Positions 53,805 through 62,235 of a stretch of DNA of 64,000 bases are shown one piece after another. The translations under genes and the position numbers were made by a program. How positions within the stretch are numbered: position 1 is the first letter of the stretch; each line of letters starts with the position of its first letter. Source of the DNA: Pseudomonadota bacterium. GTDB taxonomy: Bacteria; Pseudomonadota; Gammaproteobacteria; Xanthomonadales; Xanthomonadaceae. The notes beneath the pieces were generated by a model. The model was not told where the DNA came from, did no database searches, and was given only the letters and a program-made list of their open reading frames with translations. The stretch spans positions 114,964-178,963 of the forward strand of contig JAEWGI010000071.1 of assembly GCA_023388355.1 (NCBI GenBank), given 5' to 3'.

Positions 53805-54668
53805 TTACCCGTTGCGTCCGTCAGCACCGAACCGGCGCGGCTCGCCGCTGAGCGGATCCTCGAACGCCAGCCCACAGGCCGTCAGCTGCAGCGGACGTGC
53901 TGGATCATCAGGCCCCCGGGGCTGCAGCTGCGGGTAGTAGCGGTCATGCAGGATCGGCGCGCCCAGGGCCGCCATGTGCACCCGCAGCTGGTGCTTGCGC
54001 CCGGTGACCGGCTCCAGCCGGTAGGCCCACGTGGAGCCGTTGCGTTCGACCACGTCGACCAAGGTCTCGCTGTTCGCCTGGCCCTCGACCTCGCGCATGC
54101 GGAAGAACGGCTCGCCCGCCTCCAGCCGGCTGCGATGGACGTGGGGAAAGTCCAGCCCCGGCAGCGCCGGCGCCACGGCCCGGTAGAACTTGCGGATGCG
54201 GCGTTCGCGGAACAGGGCCTGGTATGCACCGCGGCTGCCCGGTCGGGTCGAGAACAGCACCAGCCCGGCCGTGTCCCGGTCGAGCCGGTGCAGCGGCACC
54301 AGGTCGGTGTTGCCGGTGAGGGCGACCATCCGCGTCAGCAGGGTTTCCCGCACCCAGGCGCCGGTCGGCGCGACGGGCAGGTAATGCGGCTTGAAGGCCA
54401 CGAGCAGGTGGGCGTCGCAATGCACCACGTACTCCCCGCCCGGCAGGGCCGGCTCCGCGGCAACCTCGCGGAAATACTGCACCTGCGCGCCGGGCCGATA
54501 CGGTGCATCCAGCGGCAGGGGCGCGCCGGACTGGTCCAGCACGCGTCCGCGGATGAAGCGCTCGCGCCACTGCGATTCCGGAATCCGCGGAAAGCGGGCG
54601 CACAGCGCTTCGAACACCGTGCGCCACGGCCCTGGCGGCAGCTGCAGGCGGCTGGGGGGAACGATCAT
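53805..54668 (-). CDS. RluA-family pseudouridine synthase
   Basis: A 287-residue enzyme that converts uridine to pseudouridine in rRNA or tRNA. The catalytic aspartate lies in HRLDRDTAGLVLF near residue 133. The pattern PLPLDAPYRPGAQVQYFREVAAEP and VAFKPHYLPVAPTG precede it, and YRLEPVTGRKHQLRVHMAALG closes it. There is no S4 domain before the catalytic core, so it is closer to the RluA/TruC branch than to RluC/D. The exact target site is unknown. Confidence 0.92.
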   Translation of the reverse strand: MIVPPSRLQLPPGPWRTVFEALCARFPRIPESQWRERFIRGRVLDQSGAPLPLDAPYRPGAQVQYFREVAAEPALPGGEYVVHCDAHLLVAFKPHYLPVAPTGAWVRETLLTRMVALTGNTDLVPLHRLDRDTAGLVLFSTRPGSRGAYQALFRERRIRKFYRAVAPALPGLDFPHVHRSRLEAGEPFFRMREVEGQANSETLVDVVERNGSTWAYRLEPVTGRKHQLRVHMAALGAPILHDRYYPQLQPRGPDDPARPLQLTACGLAFEDPLSGEPRRFGADGRNG

Positions 54669-54719
54669 GGGTTCCGTTTCATTGCCTGGCGCGAAGGCCT
54701 GCCGCGGTCGCGAATGCGA

Positions 54720-55556
54720 CTACTCGCCCGCGTCCCAGACCCGCCCCGAGGCGGTGCCATCCTTCTCGACCAGGAACACTTCCACCGCGAACACCTGGTA
54801 GGTGGGGTCGTCGCTGGCGTCGAAGTTGTCCATGTTCGGGATCTTCCAGCCGGTCTGCTCCCAGGCGGCGACGTGGTCGGCGAAGATGATCCTGTGGTCG
54901 ACCCCGAGCGGCAGCTGCTCCTTCGGCGTGCTCCAGTACTGGTAGAAGGTTGCGGTGCTGTTGATCGAGGGCTTTTCCCGGCGGACGGTGCGCCAGGTGG
55001 TGTACTCCACGCCGTCGCTGACGAAGGTGACGCCTTTCTCGCCGCCCTGCGCCGGGGTGCGGACGCCGCGCTGGATGACGTAGTACTCGACCAAGTGGGC
55101 CGGGTCGGTCGGGTCCATGTCCTTGTCGTAGCCCCAGCCATACAGGGTTACGTAGCTCGCGCCGGAATCCTCGTCCAGGTGATAACCGATCACGCGGTTG
55201 CGGTCGCCGGACTCCCAGCCCGGACCGCCGACATAGTTGTAGTCGCCGCCGATCCAGTCGATCCTGAAGTTGCCCTGCTCGTCCAGCTTGAACGAAGCCT
55301 CGCCACCGTCCTTCCAGTGGGTGAAGAACAGGTCGCCCACGTGCCCGGTGGCATGGCTTTGGGTGAGCAGCGTCTCGTCCTCGAAGCGCTGGGTGTAGGC
55401 CTTGAATTTCGTGATCGGTGGCCTGGCCTGCTCCGCCGCGGACGGCTGCGGCTGTGCCGAATCAGCAGCGGAATCAGGCGCGGAAGGCGAATCGCAGCCG
55501 GCGATGCCCAGGACCAGGGCGGAGGCCAGGAGGGCTTGGGTGAAGCGGTCGGTCAT
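54720..55556 (-). CDS. GH11 endo-1,4-beta-xylanase-like lipoprotein
   Basis: A 278-residue exported protein. A lipobox IAGC (cysteine 21) marks it as a lipoprotein, followed by a Ser/Pro/Ala linker to about 48. The catalytic jelly-roll shows GGDYNYVGGPGW, HLVEYYVIQRG with nucleophile glutamate 157, SINSTATFYQYWSTPKEQ, and a second glutamate 259 in VFAVEVF, all at GH11 positions. The usual nucleophile environment is kept, but surrounding residues diverge from typical xylanases, so activity on xylan is probable rather than certain. The start is the ATG at 55556; the frame upstream to 55655 is not supported. Confidence 0.8.
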   Translation of the reverse strand: MTDRFTQALLASALVLGIAGCDSPSAPDSAADSAQPQPSAAEQARPPITKFKAYTQRFEDETLLTQSHATGHVGDLFFTHWKDGGEASFKLDEQGNFRIDWIGGDYNYVGGPGWESGDRNRVIGYHLDEDSGASYVTLYGWGYDKDMDPTDPAHLVEYYVIQRGVRTPAQGGEKGVTFVSDGVEYTTWRTVRREKPSINSTATFYQYWSTPKEQLPLGVDHRIIFADHVAAWEQTGWKIPNMDNFDASDDPTYQVFAVEVFLVEKDGTASGRVWDAGE

Positions 55557-55673
55557 GTGCTGTGACGAGTCGGGGACGGGCGCGCAGCATGGCCTGCCGG
55601 CGGCGTCCAGCCAAGGGCATGCGTCGCCAATACCATCCCGGACTCCGGATCGCACCGTTCCGCCCGGCGGTTC

Positions 55674-56654
55674 TCACGCCAGCGGCAGCGCCTGGCCGGC
55701 CCGCGTCATCGCATCGTGCAGTTCCTGCACTCGGCGTGCGGCGGGATCGACCCGGGACGCGTCGCCCAGCGTGCGAACGTAGTGGCAAGCAGCGAACCCG
55801 GCCGCCCTGCGCTCGTACTCGGCGATCCACGCCAGCCGTTCCGGCAGTTCGGCCTGCTCCCGCGACCAGGCCGCGAACGGCGGACGGATCCGACGCCGGA
55901 TGCCGATCCTCCACGGCTTGGCCGTCAGCCGCGCGCGGAAGCAGTGCTGCACCCTGCACATCGTGGAATACAGCGGGTCTGCGCCGAGGGCGGCGAAGAT
56001 GCGCCGCACCGCATCGTCCTCCGGCAGGAACGTCTCCTGCATCGCGAGAACGCGCAAGCCGGCGGGCGTGCGATACAGCCGCAGGTGCCACTCCGGGTGG
56101 TCCGAGATGAACGCCTCCACGCGCGCCAGCGCACGGCGCCCCGCGCCACCATCCCGATCGAACCGCCGCCGCTTCAGCCACAGCGCGAGCAGGTTCGTCG
56201 CCACCAGCACCACGACGCTTCCCGCGAGGCCCCAGCCCAGCCCACCGGACACCCATCCCGCCACGAAACCGGCCAGCAGGGCCAGCACGCCGCCCCATCC
56301 CGGAAGCGCCCAGCCCGAGGGCCGCGCCTCGAAATCCATGTCCGCGAACAGCACGTTCGGCGTGTTCAGGCACAGCGCGCCATAGCTGTTGCGGGTGACG
56401 ACGACCTCGCCATGGCGCTCCACGATCTGCTCGCGGATCGGCACGCCGTGCACGCCATAGCTGCTTCGCTGTTCGCGCCGCGGCACATCCTGCCCCGCGA
56501 GGACCGCGTCCAGCGCTTCCCGCGTCCGCTGCTCGGCATGCGCCTGCGCCGCTTCCTGGCTGTCGTCGGACCAACCAAAGCGCCGCACCGTCACCTGCCG
56601 CCCCTCGCGACGCACCTGCTCCCGGGCTTCGGCCCAGTATTCCGGAACGATCAT
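55674..56654 (-). CDS. Uncharacterised membrane protein
   Basis: A 326-residue protein with a cytoplasmic N-terminal domain (VPEYWAEAREQVRREGRQVTVRRFGWSDDSQEAA), a motif NSYGALCLNTPNVLFADMDF near 90-110, two membrane helices near 118-160, and a C-terminal domain (RVEAFISDHPEWHLRLYRTPAGLRVLAMQETFLPEDD and YSTMCRVQHCFRARLTAKPWRIG). The layout recurs in xanthomonad genomes without a known function. No enzymatic motif is evident. Confidence 0.78.
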   Translation of the reverse strand: MIVPEYWAEAREQVRREGRQVTVRRFGWSDDSQEAAQAHAEQRTREALDAVLAGQDVPRREQRSSYGVHGVPIREQIVERHGEVVVTRNSYGALCLNTPNVLFADMDFEARPSGWALPGWGGVLALLAGFVAGWVSGGLGWGLAGSVVVLVATNLLALWLKRRRFDRDGGAGRRALARVEAFISDHPEWHLRLYRTPAGLRVLAMQETFLPEDDAVRRIFAALGADPLYSTMCRVQHCFRARLTAKPWRIGIRRRIRPPFAAWSREQAELPERLAWIAEYERRAAGFAACHYVRTLGDASRVDPAARRVQELHDAMTRAGQALPLA

Positions 56655-56886
56655 TGGATCCCCTGTCGCCGCACGGGCGGGCGCCCCATGAGCGGGCCTG
56701 TGCGACTGTGAGGGCGAACTCTACCCCGATCCCGGCCCTTCCAGCAGAGCATTGCCGGTGCGTCGCGGTGGGCCTCGATACCGTTGCCATCTCCGCAGCA
56801 GCAAAACGAGTCCGATCTCCCGCCCATCGCCCTTCTTGGCCTACCCGCCCCAGCCCCCCGACGACTGTCCTGCAGGAATCTCCCGT

Positions 56887-57846
56887 ATGGCCGTGAGCGT
56901 GTGCTCCTGCCGTTCTAAGGTGGAGCACACGCCGGAAGCGTATCCTTTGATCACTCTTACAGAGTTTGTCCAGAATCTGGACCGGCTGGTCTCCACGGGA
57001 GGCCCCGGCGAGTCCGAGTACCGCACGATCGACGAACAGCTGGCGCTACTCTATGTCGCAGTTCAGAACGCCGAGGTAAGCAAAGCCGACGTTCTGGCAG
57101 CAGTCAGACGCATCCCTGAGTTCACTGATCCCAGCGGGACGCAAGGGCACGGCCTGATCAAGCCCCATGGGTATGCGGGCGATTTTGAGATTATCGATCG
57201 CATCTATACCTACTGGACGTCGCCGGATCCCACGCTGGCGACGTGGGATCGTTACTTCCATGCGCAACCCGCACCCAAGGCGGTGCGCAACCGGAAAGCA
57301 TACTTCCACATGCTCCTGGACGGGCTGGTAGCCCGCGGCGGGGGTCGAGTGCTGAAGCTGGGCGTCGGTCCTGGACGCAGCATGTACGAGTGGCTCAACC
57401 GGAACCGGGACGCACCTATAGCGTTCGACTGCGTGGAGCTCGACAGCAAGGCCATCGACTACGCACAGAACCTTAACCACGCGCACCTGGAGCACATAAC
57501 TTTCATCAATGCCAATATCTTACGGTTCCGCCCCGCGCAGAAATACGATCTCATATGGGCCGCAGGAGTCTTCGACTACTTCGACGACCGCCGGTTTGTA
57601 GCTATCTGCCACCGAATGCTCTCTGCATTGAGTGCGGAAGGCGAGCTTGTGGTGGGCAACTTTGGGCGACAGAATGCCTCACGCGCCTATATGGAGCTGC
57701 TGGGCGATTGGCATCTCAACCATCGGTCTTCGGAGGAGCTAATCGCTTTGGCTATCCAAGCGGGCGCTTGTCCTGAATCCGTCCGCGTTGACGCGGAACC
57801 GGAGGAAGTCAATCTGTTCGTTCACGCCAAGCCCGGAGCACCGTAG
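56887..57846 (+). CDS. SAM-dependent methyltransferase, AT-richer than neighbours
   Basis: A 319-residue class I methyltransferase. The SAM-binding loop is VLKLGVGPGRSMYEWL, followed by FDCVELDSKAIDYAQNLN and IWAAGVFDYFDDRRFV. The N-terminal KPHGYAGDFEIIDRIYTYW is shared with enzymes annotated for 3-hydroxypalmitic acid methyl ester signal synthesis (PhcB-like). Codon use includes ATA, TTA and AAT far more than in adjacent genes, so recent acquisition is likely. The ATG at 56887 follows an AGGAA ribosome site. A dispersed palindromic repeat starts ten bases after the stop. Confidence 0.8.
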   Translation: MAVSVCSCRSKVEHTPEAYPLITLTEFVQNLDRLVSTGGPGESEYRTIDEQLALLYVAVQNAEVSKADVLAAVRRIPEFTDPSGTQGHGLIKPHGYAGDFEIIDRIYTYWTSPDPTLATWDRYFHAQPAPKAVRNRKAYFHMLLDGLVARGGGRVLKLGVGPGRSMYEWLNRNRDAPIAFDCVELDSKAIDYAQNLNHAHLEHITFINANILRFRPAQKYDLIWAAGVFDYFDDRRFVAICHRMLSALSAEGELVVGNFGRQNASRAYMELLGDWHLNHRSSEELIALAIQAGACPESVRVDAEPEEVNLFVHAKPGAP

Positions 57847-57855
57847 CGGGAGAAA

Positions 57856-57924
57856 GAGAAAGGGGGCAGGGAAAGGGGACGGAGGAAATTAAGACAGATT
57901 AATCTCCTCCGTCCCCTTTCAGTC
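57856..57924. repeat. 69-bp palindromic element, copy 1
   Basis: Contains GGGGACGGAGGA and its inverted partner TCCTCCGTCCCC around an A/T-rich centre with GACAGATTAATC, preceded by GAGAAAGGGGG. A near-identical copy, in the same orientation, is at 61569-61637. These are REP-like units whose ends recall the RAYT-type sequences further right. Confidence 0.75.
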
Positions 57925-58045
57925 CTACACCACGTGATGCGGAGGGCCGGCACCGCTCGCCAGCACCCCTGGGCTCGCCGCGGCATGCCTGCCCCGTCTC
58001 GACTTCCCCAAGATCCCCGGCACCTCGTGCAGAGGCCGCCCCGGA

Positions 58046-58984
58046 TTACGGCGCCGCGCCTTCCCCGCCCTGCGGCACCTGCAGGCGCAGGAAGCGGGCC
58101 GCATTGTCATGGAAGATCGCCCGCTTCTGCTCCGGCGTGAGGAACTCGGCGCTGTCCACGCCCTCGATGGCGAGCGTGATCGACTCCGGCCAGACCATCT
58201 GGTCCGAGCCGAACATCAGGCGGTCGCCGAGCCCGGCGGTGACCAGCGCCTGCAGGTAGTTGTGGAACTCCTGCCGCGGGATGATCCAGTTGATCACCGA
58301 AACGTCGGCGTGCACCTGCGGATACATGTAGAGGATCGCCTTGGTCTCCTCCAGGTACGGCCAGCCCGCGTGCGCGATCCAGACCCGCAGCTTCGGGTGG
58401 CGCTTGAGCATGGGCTCGAGCCGCAGTGGATTGCCGAGCGACACGCTGAAATCGGGGCAGCAACCGTACGGCGTGCCCGGGGGCGCCAGCCCGGTGTGGA
58501 TACCGACCGGGATGTCGAACTCCTCGGCCAGCGCCAGGTAGGGCTCGAACCACTCGTCGCTCGGATCCAGTCCGTGGTACTGCGCGCCGATCTCGCCCAT
58601 CACCTTGAGATCGCCGCTCGCGAACGCCTCGCGCAGCACTTCCACGGGCGGCAGCGGGGTACGTCCGTCGTCGAGGAAGGCGCCAGCCCAGATCATGTCG
58701 TCGCCGCCCGCCTTCCGCATGCTGGCCATGGCCGCATCCGGACCGCTGACCAGCCCAAGCACGATGCCGTGCCGGCGCATCCGCTCCAGCGTCAGGCGCT
58801 CGCGGTCGGCGTCGGTGTTGGCGGTCGTGGGCTGTCCCGTGGCCGGGTTCGGCGCCCCCGGCGCCGCCGGCCCCACGTGCATGTGGACGTCGATGATCGG
58901 CCCGGAGTACGACTGCGCCGCCCCCTGGACCGGAGCTCCCAGCAGGCCAACCGCGACAAGGAACAGCACGGCAGGAATGCGCAT
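58046..58984 (-). CDS. Exported metal-dependent amidohydrolase (TIM barrel)
   Basis: A 312-residue protein of the amidohydrolase family (PF04909 type). A Sec signal (residues 1-23, ending GAAQ) precedes IIDVHMHVGPAAPG with the first metal histidines. IPVGIHTGLAPPGTPYGCCPDFS, RVWIAHAGWPYLEE and LMFGSDQMVWP are the next ligands and active-site residues. The substrate class (decarboxylation or hydrolysis) is unknown. It is the first gene to the right of repeat copy 1 and may form a segment with the arabinofuranosidase, although 200 bases separate them. Confidence 0.86.
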   Translation of the reverse strand: MRIPAVLFLVAVGLLGAPVQGAAQSYSGPIIDVHMHVGPAAPGAPNPATGQPTTANTDADRERLTLERMRRHGIVLGLVSGPDAAMASMRKAGGDDMIWAGAFLDDGRTPLPPVEVLREAFASGDLKVMGEIGAQYHGLDPSDEWFEPYLALAEEFDIPVGIHTGLAPPGTPYGCCPDFSVSLGNPLRLEPMLKRHPKLRVWIAHAGWPYLEETKAILYMYPQVHADVSVINWIIPRQEFHNYLQALVTAGLGDRLMFGSDQMVWPESITLAIEGVDSAEFLTPEQKRAIFHDNAARFLRLQVPQGGEGAAP

Positions 58985-59184
58985 GGCGGATCACCCCGGG
59001 TGGCGAGGGCGAACGATAGCAAGAAAGGGGCGGCTGGAATCAGGACTGAAGCCTGGAAGCCGGGCCGCGTGCTCCACCGAAGGTCGTTCCGCGCGTGTGT
59101 CCTGCGCCCGCCGCGCGTCGTCGCACAGACCGGGGCGATGCGGCAGCCGTACCCGGGCAAGCGCCCGGGCACGGCCAACCGCGG

Positions 59185-61272
59185 TCAGGCGCGTTCGAAG
59201 CGGTAGATCTCCACGCTCGCCGGGGCGATGGACAGCGACCCGGCCGAGGCGTCGAACGCCGACTCCGTGGCGCCGACCCGCTCCGGCTCCCCGAGCGGGT
59301 TCTTCGCGTCCGGGCCGGGGCCGGTGAACTTCCAGCACCGTCCCGCTCCCTTGGGCCTGAAGCCCTGCAGCGCGAGCGAGAAGCTGTGCGATGCTTCGGT
59401 GGCATTGACCACGGCCACGGCCAGGGTCGTGCCGTCGGGCGTCAGCGCCGCGGACACGTCCAGCGGATACGTGGGGCCACCGGTATTGACGCTGGGCTGA
59501 TCGCCACCGATCGGGTACTTCGGCGCGGGCGTGGGCGAATTGCCGTCGACCGCCACCGGCACGGTGCCGAAATGTTCCTGGTAGAACTGGAACATCCGTC
59601 CCTTGAGGCTGATCTGCGAGCGCGTGCGGTCGAAGTTCAACCACCCGGTGGCCATGGTGAAGCCGGCCATCTCGATGAAGTCGGTGTGGCGGAAGAACTC
59701 GTGGAACGCGGCGGCGATCGCCAGGGCGCCCTTGAGGTCGTCCTCGAAATGGAAGGCCCATTCGTCGAAGAACACCTTGACGCTGCCCTTCTCCAGTTCC
59801 GGAAAGTGCTTCTTGTACTCCTCCCAGGCGTCCACCATGGTGCGGATGCGGTTGGGCATCTGGTGCGCCCACTCGTTCAGGGTCTGGGTGACGTCCACCA
59901 GCTTGCCGGTGGCCAGGTCGAAGCGCTTGTTCGCCGGCGGATAGGCGTGGGTGCCCAGCGCATCGAACCTGCCCCAGCTGTCCTTGAGCATGCCGTAGGC
60001 CCAGTCGCGCTCGGAACCGACGTGCACCTGGGGCTGGCCGGCGATGAAGATGCCCTGCCCGGTCGTCATCTCATCGACGAAACCGCCGGGGGCCACGATG
60101 TAGATGTCCGGGTCGACCTTGCGCATCGCGTCGACGAACATGTTGTGCTTCACGGTGTACTGGTCGCGCGCCATGTGCCCGTACTGCCAGTGGCCGTACA
60201 TCTCGTTGCCCACCGCCCAGTACTTGACGCCATAGGGCTTGCTGCGGCCGTTGGCCGCCCGCTTCGCGCCCCACTCGGTATCGGCGCTTCCGTTGACGTA
60301 TTCGAGCAGCTGGGCACCGGAACGCGGATCGCCGAAGCCGGTGTTCACGCACCAGAACGGCGCGCATTCGATCAACTCGCACAGCTGCAGCAGCTCGTCC
60401 ACGCCCACATCGTTGGGCTGCACCGCGCTCCACACCGGGTCCATGACGGGCGGACGCTTGTCGGGGTCGCCGATGCTGTCCTCCCAGTCGTGGGCGGAGA
60501 TGAAGTTGCCGCCCGGCATCCGGAGGATGTGGCAGTTCATCTGCTTCATCAGCGCCACGGTATCGGCGCGGAACCCGCGCACGTTGTCCGCCGGCATCAG
60601 CGACACCGCACCCACGCCGAAGCGGCCGCGGCCCTGGCCCACGATTTCCAGACGGGCGTCGGTCGTGTCGATGTCCGGACTGAAACTGAAGGTGCGCGTT
60701 TCCCACTTCGACGACACGCGCACCTGGGTCGAGACCGCCTCGACGCCATTGCCCGGGACCAGCCTGACGGTCACCGTCACGCCAGGATCGGCCCACAGGA
60801 CGATGCGGCCGTCGTAGGCGGCACCGGATTTCAGCGCCAGGCCGTGCTGCACCATCCCCCGTTCCTGCGAACCGTCGAGGGTGACGACGGGACTGTGCTC
60901 GCCCACCCAGGGGCGTTCGGTATCCAGTGCGATCGCCGAAACGGGGCCGATGGCAACCCACTTCTCCATGAAGCCCATCGCGCCGCGGCGATCGGCCGGC
61001 TTCTCCTCCCGCTGCGCCACGACGCCGTAATAGAACTTGCGGTCATCGAGCGTTTCGCTCCACAGGCTGTGGTTGATCAGGTTGCCGATGTGCTCGATGA
61101 AGCCGCCGTAGATCATCGGGGAAATCGGCAGACGCGTGGCCCCGGTATCGATCATGGCCGTGATGCCACCGGATGCCGCGAAGATCGGCGGAACCCACGT
61201 CGCCGCGCCCAGCGCCGCCGAGCCCAGCAGCAGGTTGCGCCGCATCAGGTCCACCTTGTGTTTATGCGCCAT
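59185..61272 (-). CDS. Alpha-L-arabinofuranosidase (GH51)
   Basis: A 695-residue glycosidase that removes arabinose from arabinoxylan or arabinan. An MRRNLLLGSAALGAATW twin-arginine-like signal near the N-terminus suggests Tat export. ISPMIYGGFIEHIG, MPGGNFISAHDWEDSIG, and WAVGNEMYGHW (acid/base glutamate 357) precede VKVFFDEWAFHFE with the nucleophile glutamate 504. The C-terminal beta domain (about 590-695) carries LDVSAALTPDG and NATEASHSFSL. It is complete. Together with the GH11 and GH20 enzymes it indicates plant and chitin polysaccharide use. Confidence 0.93.
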   Translation of the reverse strand: MAHKHKVDLMRRNLLLGSAALGAATWVPPIFAASGGITAMIDTGATRLPISPMIYGGFIEHIGNLINHSLWSETLDDRKFYYGVVAQREEKPADRRGAMGFMEKWVAIGPVSAIALDTERPWVGEHSPVVTLDGSQERGMVQHGLALKSGAAYDGRIVLWADPGVTVTVRLVPGNGVEAVSTQVRVSSKWETRTFSFSPDIDTTDARLEIVGQGRGRFGVGAVSLMPADNVRGFRADTVALMKQMNCHILRMPGGNFISAHDWEDSIGDPDKRPPVMDPVWSAVQPNDVGVDELLQLCELIECAPFWCVNTGFGDPRSGAQLLEYVNGSADTEWGAKRAANGRSKPYGVKYWAVGNEMYGHWQYGHMARDQYTVKHNMFVDAMRKVDPDIYIVAPGGFVDEMTTGQGIFIAGQPQVHVGSERDWAYGMLKDSWGRFDALGTHAYPPANKRFDLATGKLVDVTQTLNEWAHQMPNRIRTMVDAWEEYKKHFPELEKGSVKVFFDEWAFHFEDDLKGALAIAAAFHEFFRHTDFIEMAGFTMATGWLNFDRTRSQISLKGRMFQFYQEHFGTVPVAVDGNSPTPAPKYPIGGDQPSVNTGGPTYPLDVSAALTPDGTTLAVAVVNATEASHSFSLALQGFRPKGAGRCWKFTGPGPDAKNPLGEPERVGATESAFDASAGSLSIAPASVEIYRFERA

Positions 61273-61685
61273 CCGTCATCGTCTCCAGCATGGTTAGGCT
61301 TGCTGCGCGCACCGCGCCAGACCGGTGCCGTGCCCGCAAGCAGGGGCACCGCCCCCGCGCCGGAACAGGATAGCCGCGGCGTGCGGCCGCTCCCCGGCCG
61401 CAGCCATGCGGATAACGCGCTGAAGCATGTCAATCAGAACATGTCAGCGAAGGGGGTCAGGCTCTAAGGTTTCCCCACGTTCTCACGCCGGCGAGACCAT
61501 CTGACGGAGCACCACAGGCTGCAGGGATTGCAGCCGATCCAGCTACCGGCCTACGGGCGCCATGGTCTGAGAAAGGGGACCGAGAAAGGGGGCGGAGGAA
61601 ATTGAGACGGATTAATCCCCTCCGTCCGCTTTCGGTCGGCGCAGGCCCTGCGATGGCGGCGGAGTAAGTTCCGCCGCGCCGGCTG
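61273..61685. other. Intergenic region with repeat copy 2
   Basis: 413 bases between the arabinofuranosidase start (61272) and the hemerythrin stop (61686). No gene is seen. It contains the palindromic element copy 2 at 61569-61637 and an additional GGGGGTCAGGCTCTAAGG stretch at about 61454, similar to RAYT end sequences. Confidence 0.7.
61569..61637. repeat. 69-bp palindromic element, copy 2
   Basis: Aligns base for base in length with copy 1 at 57856-57924, with only scattered differences (for example GGGCGGAGGA for GGACGGAGGA, and CCTCCGTCCGC for CCTCCGTCCCC). Same orientation as copy 1. Together they bracket the amidohydrolase and arabinofuranosidase genes. Confidence 0.75.
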
Positions 61686-62096
61686 TCAAAGCTGTTCGGC
61701 GGCCGGATACAGCTCCCGGTCCTCTCGCTTCAGGCGCTCGTACAGGGCCTTGAGGACGGTGTTGGCATCGTTCCGGAAACCATCCGGGTCGGCCTGCAGG
61801 CGCGCCGGCACCCGCCACTTGACGACGAAGTCGCCGAACGCGTTGGCCAGACCGTTCATCTCCTGCTGGTAGCGCGTGCTCAGCTGCTCGACTTCCGGTA
61901 CGCCGGACCGGGCCAGCCGCGGATACAGCACTTGGTCCTCGGCCGCGAGGTGGAACTTGATCAGGCTGGCGGTGCTGACGATGCGCTGTGCGATTTCCTC
62001 GCCGTTCTCGCCGACGCCAGCGTGCGACAGCGACCGCAGCGCGTCGATCTGGTCGAGGATGTTGCCGTGGTCGCGGTGGTAGCGATCCATGTTCAT
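61686..62096 (-). CDS. Hemerythrin-like HHE domain protein with changed ligand set
   Basis: A 136-residue four-helix protein. The first helix motif YHRDHGNI (histidine 10) and the second KFHLAAEDQVLYP (histidine 49, glutamate 53) are as in hemerythrins. Where the third and fourth helices usually carry histidines, the sequence has STRYQQEM (tyrosine 76) and RLKREDRELYP (arginine 121). The di-iron site may therefore be incomplete. Hemerythrins sense or carry oxygen or NO, or repair iron centres. The start is ATG at 62096, with MDRYH at 62090 as an alternative. A candidate FNR/DNR box lies 106 bases upstream. Confidence 0.82.
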   Translation of the reverse strand: MNMDRYHRDHGNILDQIDALRSLSHAGVGENGEEIAQRIVSTASLIKFHLAAEDQVLYPRLARSGVPEVEQLSTRYQQEMNGLANAFGDFVVKWRVPARLQADPDGFRNDANTVLKALYERLKREDRELYPAAEQL

Positions 62097-62201
62097 GTTT
62101 CTGCGTGACCATTCTGGGGACGTGGGTAACACGCGGATGCGCGCGTACGGCGCAGCAGTCCAGCGTGGATTGCATGATGCCGGCCGCCCCTGCCGGGGGC
62201 G

Positions 62202-62215
62202 ATGACCTGGGTCAA
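62202..62215 (-). promoter_or_regulatory. FNR/DNR-type box upstream of the hemerythrin gene
   Basis: On the minus strand the sequence TTGACCCAGGTCAT matches the FNR/DNR consensus TTGAc-N4-gTCAA except for the last base. It lies 106 bases before the start. A weak CATCAT-like -10 element is about 25 bases downstream. This suggests induction under oxygen limitation or NO, as expected for a hemerythrin beside denitrification genes. The assignment is by eye only. Confidence 0.45.
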
Positions 62216-62235
62216 GCAGCGGGAAGAAAAGGGGA

